Shown: positions 50,276 through 58,796 of the stretch, in pieces | How positions within the stretch are numbered: position 1 is the first letter of the stretch | How the letters are laid out: the number at the start of each line of letters is the position of its first letter | NCBI GenBank assembly: GCA_024743435.1 | Contig: JANSWO010000005.1 | Coordinates: forward strand, 1-64,000 | Direction of reading: 5' to 3' | Source of the DNA: Pseudomonadaceae bacterium | GTDB lineage: Bacteria; Pseudomonadota; Gammaproteobacteria; Pseudomonadales; Azotimanducaceae | Length of the DNA: 64,000 nt | Position numbers and translations under genes: made by a program | Notes under the pieces: generated by a model | Database searches by the model: none | Told to the model about the DNA's origin: nothing | What the model saw: the letters and a program-made list of their open reading frames with translations, nothing else

Positions 50276-51112
50276 ATGACAGATTGGCTAAAAGCAGGCA
50301 ACAACGCCGTCATTACAGGAGGGGCAAGCGGTATCGGCCTCGCCTCCGCGCGTCACTATCTTTCGGTCGGGATGAACGTTCTGATTGCGGATCTGGACGC
50401 AGACGCGCTTCAGCGCGCCGCCGTGGAACTCAAAGATATCGGTGAAGGAGCTCTACACACCCAGACGTGTGACGTTTCAGATATCGATCAGCTCCGAGCG
50501 CTGCAGGAAACAGCCAGCAAACTGGGTAACGTTCATTGTTTGATGAACAACGCCGGCGCGGCGCTGCCACCGAACGCTCCATGGGAGAATATCGAAGCCT
50601 GGAAGAAGCAGCTGGATGTAAACCTGTGGGGAATCATTCATGGCTGCCATGCGTTTGTGCCATCGATGCTGGACGCGGGCGAACCCGCCGCCGTCATCAA
50701 CACCGGCTCGAAGCAAGGCATTACAAACCCTCCCGGCGGCTATGCCTACAACCTTTCCAAGGCTGGAGTAAAGGCTTACACAGAGAGTCTCGCTCACGCG
50801 TTTCGTGAAATCGAAGATTGCCCACTCCGCGCTCACCTAATGGTCCCGGGCTTCACCTATACCGGGATGATCGCGCGCTTCATTCCGGACAAACCTCTGG
50901 GCGCATGGACCTCAGAACAGGCGGTCGAGTTCATGATCGCATCCTTGCAACGCGGCGATTTCTATATTCTCTGCCCAGACAACGACACTCCGCGCGAGCT
51001 CGACGAGAAGCGAATTCAATGGAACACGGATGATTTGATCAAGAATCGGCCCGCTCTATCGCGCTGGGATGCGAGTTTCGCAGACGACTATGAGGCTTAC
51101 ATAAGAGACTGA
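50276..51112 (+). CDS. SDR family oxidoreductase
   Basis: A 278-residue NAD(P)-dependent short-chain dehydrogenase. Cofactor motif T14GGASGIG, NNAGA motif (CLMNNAGAALPPN), catalytic Ser145 with Y158-x3-K162 (GYAYNLSKAG). The C-terminal part (PDNDTPRELDEKRIQWNTDD) matches the group often annotated as SDRs of xenobiotic or steroid catabolism. An acidic Asp at the end of strand 2 (IADLDAD) suggests NAD preference. First gene of the accessory cluster, followed by a TonB receptor. Confidence 0.9.
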   Translation: MTDWLKAGNNAVITGGASGIGLASARHYLSVGMNVLIADLDADALQRAAVELKDIGEGALHTQTCDVSDIDQLRALQETASKLGNVHCLMNNAGAALPPNAPWENIEAWKKQLDVNLWGIIHGCHAFVPSMLDAGEPAAVINTGSKQGITNPPGGYAYNLSKAGVKAYTESLAHAFREIEDCPLRAHLMVPGFTYTGMIARFIPDKPLGAWTSEQAVEFMIASLQRGDFYILCPDNDTPRELDEKRIQWNTDDLIKNRPALSRWDASFADDYEAYIRD

Positions 51113-51120
51113 AACGAAAA

Positions 51121-51195
51121 TTGGGGTCAGTGTAAAGGGACACAGCAACTGGCCTGATTTCGTGAGTTTACTCTGACACTTTACACCGACCCCAA
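51121..51195. mobile_element. 75-bp MITE-like palindromic element, copy 1
   Basis: Ends are a 17-base inverted repeat: TTGGGGTCAGTGTAAAG on the left and CTTTACACCGACCCCAA on the right (one mismatch). A second element of identical length and similar interior (TGGCCTGATnTCGTGAGnTT) is at 56505-56579. It has no coding capacity, so it may be a non-autonomous element or REP-type repeat moved by a transposase elsewhere. Confidence 0.75.
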
Positions 51196-51276
51196 TCCTC
51201 GCACAGTGTATGGCTGAGATCGGCCAGAAGCAGCGAGCCGTCGCTACTGGGAAATTTGCGCCCGCCTGCCGAACGC

Positions 51277-51342
51277 AATGAGTACGACGCGGCGACCTCC
51301 CAATCAAGACAACACCGGCCGCCGAACCAGATTGCCGCAGAT
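51277..51342 (+). repeat. 66-bp dispersed repeat, copy 2
   Basis: GCAATGAGTACGACGCGGCG at the start, CGAACCAGATTGCCGCAG at the end; aligns without gaps to 49672-49737. Confidence 0.75.
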
Positions 51343-51502
51343 GCATTGCTGCTCGGCACACAATGACGGTCAATTGGTCGTATTTCTTAGGCAACGCCAT
51401 GAATCTGCTACCGAGCCGACATTCGCGTGGACGCTATTGTTGCTCTTCACCGGATCGACTAGTCTTGAGAGACGCACAGCAAACGATCCTGGGGAGAATC
51501 AA

Positions 51503-54010
51503 GTGCTCAACATCCCATCGATAAGTCCGTCGCGGCTTCCAATCGCATTTTCTTTAACCTTAATACTGTCTCTTACTCAATTCTCGCACGCCGCCGAATT
51601 AGAAGAAATCATTGTTACAGCGCGCTCGGTAGAAGAATCCGTCCGCGACATCCCAGTAGCGATTACAGCCGTAGGCGAGGAACGACTAAACCGGTTCGCG
51701 TTAGAAAGCATGACTGATTTGGAAGCAATTACGCCTCAGTTATCCGTCTTTCGCGCCGGCAACGGCAACGGTGCGTCCATACAGATACGCGGTGTTGGCT
51801 CAACCACGACGTCTATCGGCATTGAGCAGTCAGTCGCCGTAATTCTCGATGGCGTCTACTTCCCACAAGGTCGAGCCATTAACGAAGGCCTCTTTGATGT
51901 CAGTCAGGTTGCCGTATTGAAAGGACCGCAAGCACTCTATTTCGGCAAAAACGCAACCGCTGGGGTCGTCTCCATTCAGACCAACAATCCTGGAGACGAA
52001 TTCGAAGCCAGTTTGCGCGTTAACAATGAATTCGAAAGCGACGACCTGACCTTGGAGGGAATGATCTCCATTCCGATCAACGAGAAAATCGGTGTTCGTC
52101 TCGCTGTTCAGACGTCAGAGATGAGTGACGGGTGGATTGAAAACAATGCGCTACCCGAAGCCAACGCCTATCAAACTACGGACGCAGCCACCTTCGCACA
52201 AGAGACCTACAACAACCCGCGCGCAGCCTCAGACTGGCCCCAAGAAGAAACGACATTTGCGCGCTTGACGGTTGCCGGCGATCTCAGCGATCAGTTCAGC
52301 TACAACCTAAAGGGATCCTATGCCAAGTTCGAACAAGGCACGCCTAGCGGTGGGCTCGAGCTATTCGATTGTCGCGCTCTTGCTGGCATCGCCCACCAGG
52401 TAGCGGCCGTGGTACCCCAGCCCCCCGGACGACAAACACCTCTCGTCGAGCCAGTTGGCTTGCCTACCGCGGACTGTCGGCCTGACGGCCAAAGAGGTTG
52501 GAACAACGTTCCACCAGACATCGCGAGAACAAACCGCCTACTAAGCCAATTCGGTGGCGACGATGGTGACCTCTACGAATCCTGGGCCGTTACCGGCAAC
52601 TTCAATTGGACATTCGAAAACTTCGACCTGAATGTCATACTGAACTATCACGACCAGGACGCCGAATGGGTAGGAGACCAAGACGCCACCGGTGTCACCT
52701 CAATTTTTGCTGGCGAGAGAAACACGTTTGACAATCTCTCCGCTGAATTTCGCCTGGTTACCCGCCTAGATCAACCGATCAACTTTGTTGTCGGCGGCTA
52801 TTTGCAGGAAACCGAAAGGTATTTCAACCAAGTCGTGAACTTTGCCGGCGCGCGGAACACCTTGGCGGATCCAAATGACGAGTTCACAGCTTACGACAAA
52901 ATTTCCGAAACAGATGGCGATACACAGTCTCTGTATGCAGAGGTCATCTGGGACATCAACGAGCGCTGGCAGCTAACGGCAGGTGCAAGGTACATCGACG
53001 AAAATAAAGAGTCCTACTTCATCCAACCATACGTAAACCCCTTCTTTACCGGGCTGTTTACACTCTACGATCCTGGTGACCCGTCAACTCGCGCCGTCGC
53101 TGACCAGAATTTCGACGACGTTATTCCCGAGGTCACGCTACGATTCGAACCCACGGACAACTTAACGCTCTACGCGGCATACAAAGAAGGGTTCAAGTCG
53201 GGCGGCTTCTCCAACAGCGCCATTCTGAGCAATTTGTCACCGCCTGGGTTCTTTGACTTCACTTTCGATACTGAGGAGGTGAAAGGCGGAGAAATTGGGG
53301 CGAAGGCGTCTCTGCTCGACGGCACGATGCAGGCGTCGTTCGAAGTGTTTTTCTACGACTTCTCGGATCTGCAGGTGGACTTCTTCAACTCAGCGCAGTT
53401 TGCTTTCGTCACTGACAATGCTGGCGGATCTGAAACCAAAGGCGCCGAACTGCAGATTGATTGGCTCACTCCAATCGAAGGGCTGTCCGTCTCGGGCTCC
53501 CTTGGCTACCTGAAATCGACCTTTACAGATTTCGAGAGCTTCTGTACGACCGGCCAGACGGCGGCGCAAGGGTGTATTTTGCCGCCCGCTCCTGCTGTAG
53601 AGACAGACGCTCGACAAAACTTGGATGGTAATACGCGGCCCAACGCACCGAAGTGGAGCGGATTCCTGGCGTTAAACTACGAGACACCGATAACCAGTAA
53701 CATCGTGTTCGGCGCTACCGCCAATGTTCAATTCAGAAGCAAGCTTGGCTTGCTTTCGACGGACGCTACCGCCACGCAGAGCGGATACCAAACATATGAC
53801 GCCAACATCAGGGTCGGCGCTGCCGATGGAAGGTGGCAGGCGGCTCTCATTGGCAAAAACCTGAGCGACGAATACGCCTTTCGTAGTGCAGGCAACACCC
53901 CTGGAACCGGAGGCAATACGGGTACATCGGAAGGCTTTCCATCCGACTTACAGGGAGTCGCAATCCGACCTCGCCAAGTTGAGCTTGAGTTGACGTACCG
54001 CTTCTTCTAA
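51503..54010 (+). CDS. TonB-dependent outer-membrane receptor
   Basis: An 835-residue receptor. I place the start at GTG 51503 with GGGGAGA upstream; it gives a signal peptide (SRLPIAFSLTLILSLTQFSHA). The mature N-terminus has the TonB box (ELEEIIVTARSVEE), a plug domain (about 45-160; SIQIRGVGSTTTSIGIEQSV), and a 22-strand barrel with typical LTLYAAYKEGFKSGGF and the C-terminal aromatic LELTYRFF. It looks like the receptor class common in hydrocarbon, terpene and steroid users. No TonB box extension for sigma signalling is present. Confidence 0.93.
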   Translation: MLNIPSISPSRLPIAFSLTLILSLTQFSHAAELEEIIVTARSVEESVRDIPVAITAVGEERLNRFALESMTDLEAITPQLSVFRAGNGNGASIQIRGVGSTTTSIGIEQSVAVILDGVYFPQGRAINEGLFDVSQVAVLKGPQALYFGKNATAGVVSIQTNNPGDEFEASLRVNNEFESDDLTLEGMISIPINEKIGVRLAVQTSEMSDGWIENNALPEANAYQTTDAATFAQETYNNPRAASDWPQEETTFARLTVAGDLSDQFSYNLKGSYAKFEQGTPSGGLELFDCRALAGIAHQVAAVVPQPPGRQTPLVEPVGLPTADCRPDGQRGWNNVPPDIARTNRLLSQFGGDDGDLYESWAVTGNFNWTFENFDLNVILNYHDQDAEWVGDQDATGVTSIFAGERNTFDNLSAEFRLVTRLDQPINFVVGGYLQETERYFNQVVNFAGARNTLADPNDEFTAYDKISETDGDTQSLYAEVIWDINERWQLTAGARYIDENKESYFIQPYVNPFFTGLFTLYDPGDPSTRAVADQNFDDVIPEVTLRFEPTDNLTLYAAYKEGFKSGGFSNSAILSNLSPPGFFDFTFDTEEVKGGEIGAKASLLDGTMQASFEVFFYDFSDLQVDFFNSAQFAFVTDNAGGSETKGAELQIDWLTPIEGLSVSGSLGYLKSTFTDFESFCTTGQTAAQGCILPPAPAVETDARQNLDGNTRPNAPKWSGFLALNYETPITSNIVFGATANVQFRSKLGLLSTDATATQSGYQTYDANIRVGAADGRWQAALIGKNLSDEYAFRSAGNTPGTGGNTGTSEGFPSDLQGVAIRPRQVELELTYRFF

Positions 54011-54344
54011 GCCGGTGTCATGCGGACTGTTTCAAGCCTGAACGGTCCGCTTCGCTACGCACTGACCAGACGGAGCCTTCGTTGCGCAGGAATAGGAGCG
54101 ACGAAGGTGCCTCGCAATACAAGAAACACTGCTAACTTCAAGAGATCGTCGCAATCGCGTCGGGCTCTCGGGACCTGTAAGCCCGCGCCTGCCGCCGGCT
54201 GAACGCAAGAAGTACGCGCTACTTCGCAACAACGGTTATAGCCGAACTCCAATAATCTGTCATGGTGCGTGCAGATTGCAGAACAATATCGGCAACTCGC
54301 ATCCAAAATACGATGACGACTCGACGCACTCCAGGAGGCTCCCA
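54011..54344. other. Intergenic region between TonB receptor and P450
   Basis: 334 bases without a gene. The first part has a terminator-like hairpin (54022-54050). The middle (about 54080-54240) has degenerate pieces related to the 66-base and 143-base repeats (CGAAGGTGCCTCGCAATAC, GAACGCAAGAAGTACGCG). The end has the strong ribosome site AGGAGG of the P450 gene. Confidence 0.55.
54022..54050 (+). terminator. Hairpin after TonB-dependent receptor
   Basis: GCGGAC-T-GTT and AAC-G-GTCCGC pair over ten bases (one T-G pair), with a 9-base loop, 12 bases after the stop. No T-run follows. Confidence 0.45.
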
Positions 54345-55592
54345 ATGAGCGAAGCGCACACGACCTCAGCAGATACGTCCCTTACGGGTTTCAACCCCGC
54401 AGATCCGGAGTTGTTCCGCGACGAGAAGATCCTGCCTTTCTTTGAACAAATGCGCGCCCGCGAACCTGTCCATCGCTGTCCCGACAGTCCCTACGGACCG
54501 TTCTGGTCAGTCACGCGTTATGAAGACATCATGGCTGTCGACAAGAACCATGAAGAGTTCTCCTCGGACGCGCGAGCCGGCGGCATCATCATCGATGATG
54601 GCAATGTCGGCGATCCAGATAGCGACTTCTTCGTCAGCAGCTTTATCACCATGGATCCTCCAGACCACGGGCCTCAGCGCAAGGCTGTAAATAAGATCGT
54701 GGCACCAAGCAGCCTGATGAACTTTGAATCCCTCATTCGCGAGCGCACCACAAAGCTGCTCGACTCGCTTCCTGTGGGCGAGGAGTTCGACTGGGTTGAA
54801 TCGGTCTCCATCGAGCTCACAACCCTGATGCTCGCGACCCTGTTCGACTTTCCCCTTGAGGACCGCCACAAACTTACCCGCTGGTCAGACGTGTCTACCG
54901 CCGAACCGGGCTCGCCCATTGTAGGCACCCAAGAAGAACGAGCTGCCGAGCTCATGGAGTGTCTCGAGTATTTTTCTCGCCTCAAGAAAGAACGCAGGGA
55001 TGGCCCGGCGAACCTGGATCTCGTCACCATGCTAGCGCAGGATGCGGCAACTGCTGACCAGCCCGACTTCAACTTTCTTGGCAACCTGATGCTTCTCATC
55101 GTTGGCGGCAACGATACAACCCGAAACACCATGAGCGGCAGCATCAATGCCTTCAATCAGTATCCCGATCAGCTGGATAAACTAAAGGCCAAACCCGCGT
55201 TGCTCGGAAACATGGTGTCCGAAGTTATACGCTGGCAAACGCCGCTGGCGCATATGCGCCGAACGGCGAACACAGACACGATGATCGGTAGCCAGCCCAT
55301 CGCCAAAGGCGACAAGGTCGTCATGTGGTACTACTCGGGCAATCGGGACGAATCGGTGTTCGACAACGCAAACGCGTTCGACATCACTCGCAAGAACGCA
55401 CGCCAAACGATGTCTTTCGGTTTCGGACTACACCGGTGCATGGGTATGCGATTGGCAGAGGTACAGATGAAAGTGCTTTGGGAGGAGATATTGAAGCGCT
55501 GGGATCGCATTGAGCTCACTGGCGACGTCGAGCGCGTTGAGTCAAACTTCGTGAACGGCTACACCAAGATGCCGGTACGAATCGTCGCGTAA
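54345..55592 (+). CDS. Cytochrome P450 (CYP153-like)
   Basis: A soluble 415-residue bacterial P450 with an AGGAGG ribosome site. I-helix G254GNDTTRN, ExxR in EVIRWQTPLAHMRRT, heme loop FGFGLHRCMG with ligand C365. The blocks IRWQTPLAHMRRTA, GDKVVMWYYSGNRDE and SFGFGLHRCMG closely match the CYP153 family of terminal alkane and terpenoid hydroxylases. The N-terminal half fits less clearly, so a sister family is possible. No ferredoxin or reductase gene is adjacent; electrons must come from partners encoded elsewhere. Confidence 0.85.
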   Translation: MSEAHTTSADTSLTGFNPADPELFRDEKILPFFEQMRAREPVHRCPDSPYGPFWSVTRYEDIMAVDKNHEEFSSDARAGGIIIDDGNVGDPDSDFFVSSFITMDPPDHGPQRKAVNKIVAPSSLMNFESLIRERTTKLLDSLPVGEEFDWVESVSIELTTLMLATLFDFPLEDRHKLTRWSDVSTAEPGSPIVGTQEERAAELMECLEYFSRLKKERRDGPANLDLVTMLAQDAATADQPDFNFLGNLMLLIVGGNDTTRNTMSGSINAFNQYPDQLDKLKAKPALLGNMVSEVIRWQTPLAHMRRTANTDTMIGSQPIAKGDKVVMWYYSGNRDESVFDNANAFDITRKNARQTMSFGFGLHRCMGMRLAEVQMKVLWEEILKRWDRIELTGDVERVESNFVNGYTKMPVRIVA

Positions 55593-55985
55593 CCGGTTTG
55601 CCGTCTTGGCGGGCACAAGCTTCGTCATCCCGACTCACCGTCATCGCGAGCCGAAGATTTCGCAGAAATCATGAGGCGCGGCGATCTCGCTTTGGTAGCT
55701 GCGCAGCCAATTTCATGAGATTGCCGCAGTCGCTTCGCTCCTTCGCAATGACGGGTCTGTAGCTTCGTCGTCGCGATTCACCGTCATCGCGAGCCGAAGA
55801 TTTCGCAGAAATCATAAGGCGCGGCGATCTCGCTTTGGTAGCTGCGCAGCCCAATATCATGAGATTGCCGCAGTCGCTTTGCTCCTTCGCAATGACGGGT
55901 CTGTAGCTTCGTCGTCGCGATTCATAGTCATCGCGAGCCGGAGATTTCGCAGAAATCATGAGGCGCGGCGATCTCCCGAGATTCT
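55593..55985. other. Repeat-filled region between P450 and slyD
   Basis: The 393 bases are almost entirely occupied by two complete and one partial copy of a 143-base tandem repeat; no gene is seen. Confidence 0.8.
55638..55979 (+). repeat. 143-bp tandem repeat, 2.4 copies
   Basis: Units start with GTCATCGCGAGCC at 55640, 55783 and 55927 (spacing 143 and 144). Each full unit contains AGATTTCGCAGAAATCAT, GCGGCGATCTCGCTTTGGTA, ATGAGATTGCCGCAGTCGCT and CTTCGCAATGACGGGTCTGT. The first about 118 bases of each unit end in inverted CCGTCATnGCGA motifs, as in REP or BIME elements. The third copy breaks off just before the slyD stop. Confidence 0.9.
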
Positions 55986-56468
55986 CTAATGTTGGTGTCC
56001 ACCCGCGCCATGCGCATGGCCGTGCGCAAGCTCGGTCGCCGTAGCCTCACGCACGTCGACAATCTCGACGGAAAAGTTGAGGGTCTTCCCAGCGAGCGGA
56101 TGATTGGAATCCACATCCACACTCTTAAGACCAATCTTCAGCAAGACAACCTCTCGAACACCCTTATCAGTGTTCAATTGAACGGTCATCCCGGGCGCCA
56201 AACGGCCTTTGGTCAGAACGTGTTTCTTCGGAACTCGCTGCGTGGAGTCTTCCGTTCGCTCACCGTAGCCCTTTTCGGGTGGCACGATCACTTCGAAAGC
56301 ATCACCTGCAGCTTTACCCTCAAACGCTTCCTCCAACCCTGGCAACATGCTGCGCTTGCCGTGCAGATAGAGAATGGGATCTGAGGAGTGTGAGTCTTCA
56401 AGCTCGTTGCCTTCTATATCACTCATTCGGTAATGAAAGGAAACGACCGCATTAGATTGAATATTCAA
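55986..56468 (-). CDS. slyD: FKBP-type peptidyl-prolyl isomerase SlyD
   Basis: A 160-residue SlyD-type PPIase: FKBP core (VVSFHYRMSDIEGNELEDSH, YLHGKRSMLPGLEEAFEG), the IF chaperone insert (about residues 70-125), VDSNHPLAGKTLNFSVEI, and a histidine-rich metal-binding tail (HGHAHGAGGHQH). It is a housekeeping-type gene embedded among accessory genes. Confidence 0.93.
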   Translation of the reverse strand: MNIQSNAVVSFHYRMSDIEGNELEDSHSSDPILYLHGKRSMLPGLEEAFEGKAAGDAFEVIVPPEKGYGERTEDSTQRVPKKHVLTKGRLAPGMTVQLNTDKGVREVVLLKIGLKSVDVDSNHPLAGKTLNFSVEIVDVREATATELAHGHAHGAGGHQH

Positions 56469-56504
56469 AAGTCCGCCCTGTTGTGAGATGTTTGCAGCCG
56501 AGAC

Positions 56505-56579
56505 TTGGGGTTAGTGTAAAGGGTCATAGTGAATGGCCTGATGTCGTGAGCTTACTCCGACACTTTACACTGACACCAT
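56505..56579. mobile_element. 75-bp MITE-like palindromic element, copy 2
   Basis: TTGGGGTTAGTGTAAAG on the left and CTTTACACTGACACCAT on the right. The interior ATGGCCTGATGTCGTGAGCT matches the copy at 51121-51195. It lies in the divergent gap between slyD and the lipoprotein gene. Confidence 0.75.
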
Positions 56580-56635
56580 TACCCGAACCCATCACAGCTA
56601 CGCCGAGAGCGATTCAGGTGTGCTCGGAGAACCCC

Positions 56636-57076
56636 ATGGCAACAGCCAGAAACGCGTTCCTCACCCTATGCGCAGCATTGCTGTTGTCCAGCTGCGGCGA
56701 CCCCATCGGTGCTCCATGCGACTTTACAGGCAGCGGCTTTACGGCGAGCGATAACTGCCGTCACCGTTGTCTTGAACACCGAACCATAGAATGCCCGGAC
56801 GGCTCAGAGATCAAAGGCCCAAAAGTCTGCTCAGGCCGAACCCAGTGTGACCCGGGTGAATGCGGCGACGGCCAAGTTTGCTATCACGTTAGCGATCCGT
56901 TTGACAAAGACAGCTATTGCATCGAAGACACCATGTGCGGCGCCCTGGAGAATTCCGAGCTAGCCGACTGGGAAGCCACATCAAAAGCACGCTCGGATGA
57001 GTTGATCAAAGCCTGGGAAGAGAAACAGGCCAGGCGAACCAACATCCCAACGAAACCGGCCGACGACGGACAATAA
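56636..57076 (+). CDS. Cysteine-rich hypothetical lipoprotein
   Basis: A 146-residue lipoprotein. The ATG at 56636 (GGAG eight bases upstream) starts a signal peptide with lipobox LLLSSCGD. The mature part has about ten further cysteines in a pattern such as CRHRC, CSGRTQCDPGEC and CGDGQVCYH, suggesting several disulfides, then a charged helical tail (WEATSKARSDELIKAWEEKQ). I do not recognise a family. Stand-alone between slyD and the ligase. Confidence 0.7.
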   Translation: MATARNAFLTLCAALLLSSCGDPIGAPCDFTGSGFTASDNCRHRCLEHRTIECPDGSEIKGPKVCSGRTQCDPGECGDGQVCYHVSDPFDKDSYCIEDTMCGALENSELADWEATSKARSDELIKAWEEKQARRTNIPTKPADDGQ

Positions 57077-57119
57077 CGCCCGAAGCTGCCGATCAGAAGT
57101 TTGAGGCTGCTACCCCCCG

Positions 57120-58688
57120 CTAGAGAATTCCGCTCTTGTGATCCGCCCAGTAGCGATCCTTAAGCAGACGCTTGTACAGCTTACCGGTCGGCAATCTCGG
57201 TAACTCGGCTTCAAAATCGATAGAGCGCGGGCACTTCTGCCGGGACAGGTTTGCTTGGCAATAGGCCATCAGCTCTTCAGCCAGCTGCGCGCTGGGCTCA
57301 ATGCCATCCAACGCCTGCACCACTGCCTTCACTTCCTCGCCAAGGTCTTCGTTGGGCACGCCAAACACAGCGGCATCAGCGACTTTGGGATGCGAGATCA
57401 GCGCATCTTCGGCTTCTTGAGGATAGATGTTCACACCACCGCTGATGATCATGAAGGTGGAGCGATCAGTCAGATAGAGATAACCGTCTTTCACGTAGCC
57501 GACATCGCCAACGGTGCTCATTCTGCCGTCGGCGGACATAGATTCTTCAGTCTTTTCTTTGTTGTTGAAATAGCTGAATTCGCTCGCCGTCTCGAACCAC
57601 AACTCACCGGGTTCGCCTTCAGGGCATTCGTTGCCATCTTCATCCAGCACGTGAAGCGTTCCCAAAATGACTTTGCCAACACTGCCCTTGTGCGCTAACC
57701 ACTCGTGGCTGTCCAGCGCTGAAAAGCCAAGGCCTTCGGTCGCCCCGTAGTACTCGTGAATAATCGGCCCCCACCAGTCGATCATCTGTTCTTTCACTTT
57801 GACCGGACAAGGCGCAGCGGCGTGAATAGCAATCTCTAGCGACGATACGTCAGCCTTGGCACGCACTTCCTCCGGCAGCTTGAGCATGCGGCTGAACATG
57901 GTCGGTACGAGCTGGCTATGGCTAGGTTTGTACTGAGCAACGTAGTCCAGATATGTCTCCGGGTCGAATCGCTCCATGATTACCGCGGTGCCGCCCATCC
58001 TGAGCGTTAGCGAAACCGCCGCCTGCGGAGCAGAGTGGTACAACGGTGCAGGCGACAGATAGACCATGTCTTCACGGTAATGCCAAAGCCCAAGCAGAAA
58101 TTGATACAGAGCCAGCGGTTCCCCCGGAGGCTGTTCGGGTAGCGGGCGCAGGATTCCTTTGGGACGACCGGTTGTGCCGGAGGAATACAACATCGCAACG
58201 CCAAGCGACTCGTCCTCAATCGGGTGGTCTGGAAAACGCGCAACCGCCTCCTCAAATACCTCAAAGCGGGTGCCCGAAACGGGCTTGGGTAAGTCCGCGT
58301 TAGCACCACCAACGACCAGGCAAAGCCGGACGTCAGGGCAGTCGGCTAGCGCTTCAGCAGCAACCTGGAGTTTGTCGACTGATACGACCAACACCTGAGA
58401 CTCGCTGTTGTTCAGGATGTAGGCGAGCTCATCGCCCTTCAAATAGTGATTGATGCAGGTGTAGTACAGACCTGAACGTTCACCCGCGCTCGAGCATTCG
58501 AGATACCGGCTGTTGTTCTCCATAAAGATGGAGAAGTGATCCAGTCGCTTGAGACCCTGGTCTCTGAGCAGATGAGCAAGCCGGTTTGCGCGCGCCTCAA
58601 ACTCACGATAGGTGACCGTCTCTCCGGTGCTGGCCATGACAAACGCCGCACGATCCGGATTCGCCGCCGCGTACTTTCCTGGATACAT
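57120..58688 (-). CDS. Acyl-CoA synthetase (AMP-forming ligase)
   Basis: A 522-residue ANL-superfamily ligase. P-loop YSSGTTGRPKG (about residues 168-178), A5 YYGATEG, A7-A8 region VKDGYLYLTDRSTFMIISGG then VNIYPQEAEDALISHPKVAD, and the adenylation lysine near the C-terminus (LPTGKLYKRLLKDRYW). The closest-looking group is FadD-type ligases of fatty-acid, steroid or terpenoid acids. It is on the opposite strand and divergent from the HD-domain gene. It could activate the carboxylate made by the P450 or Rieske pathway. Confidence 0.9.
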   Translation of the reverse strand: MYPGKYAAANPDRAAFVMASTGETVTYREFEARANRLAHLLRDQGLKRLDHFSIFMENNSRYLECSSAGERSGLYYTCINHYLKGDELAYILNNSESQVLVVSVDKLQVAAEALADCPDVRLCLVVGGANADLPKPVSGTRFEVFEEAVARFPDHPIEDESLGVAMLYSSGTTGRPKGILRPLPEQPPGEPLALYQFLLGLWHYREDMVYLSPAPLYHSAPQAAVSLTLRMGGTAVIMERFDPETYLDYVAQYKPSHSQLVPTMFSRMLKLPEEVRAKADVSSLEIAIHAAAPCPVKVKEQMIDWWGPIIHEYYGATEGLGFSALDSHEWLAHKGSVGKVILGTLHVLDEDGNECPEGEPGELWFETASEFSYFNNKEKTEESMSADGRMSTVGDVGYVKDGYLYLTDRSTFMIISGGVNIYPQEAEDALISHPKVADAAVFGVPNEDLGEEVKAVVQALDGIEPSAQLAEELMAYCQANLSRQKCPRSIDFEAELPRLPTGKLYKRLLKDRYWADHKSGIL

Positions 58689-58796
58689 CGTTTTCCCCTC
58701 AAGATTTCCCAGTGCTGATCATAACCGCGGAAGCTCGAGTTGACTCAAGAACGCCGCACGTGAATGCTGGTCCTGACGATACAAAAGGATGCAGCC

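Larger units (their letters stand above)
51113..51502. other. Intergenic region with two repeat elements, no gene
   Basis: Holds a 75-bp palindromic element (51121-51195) and a 66-bp dispersed repeat (51277-51342). The remaining 150 bases before the TonB receptor start probably carry its promoter and the GGGGAGA ribosome site. Confidence 0.65.
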
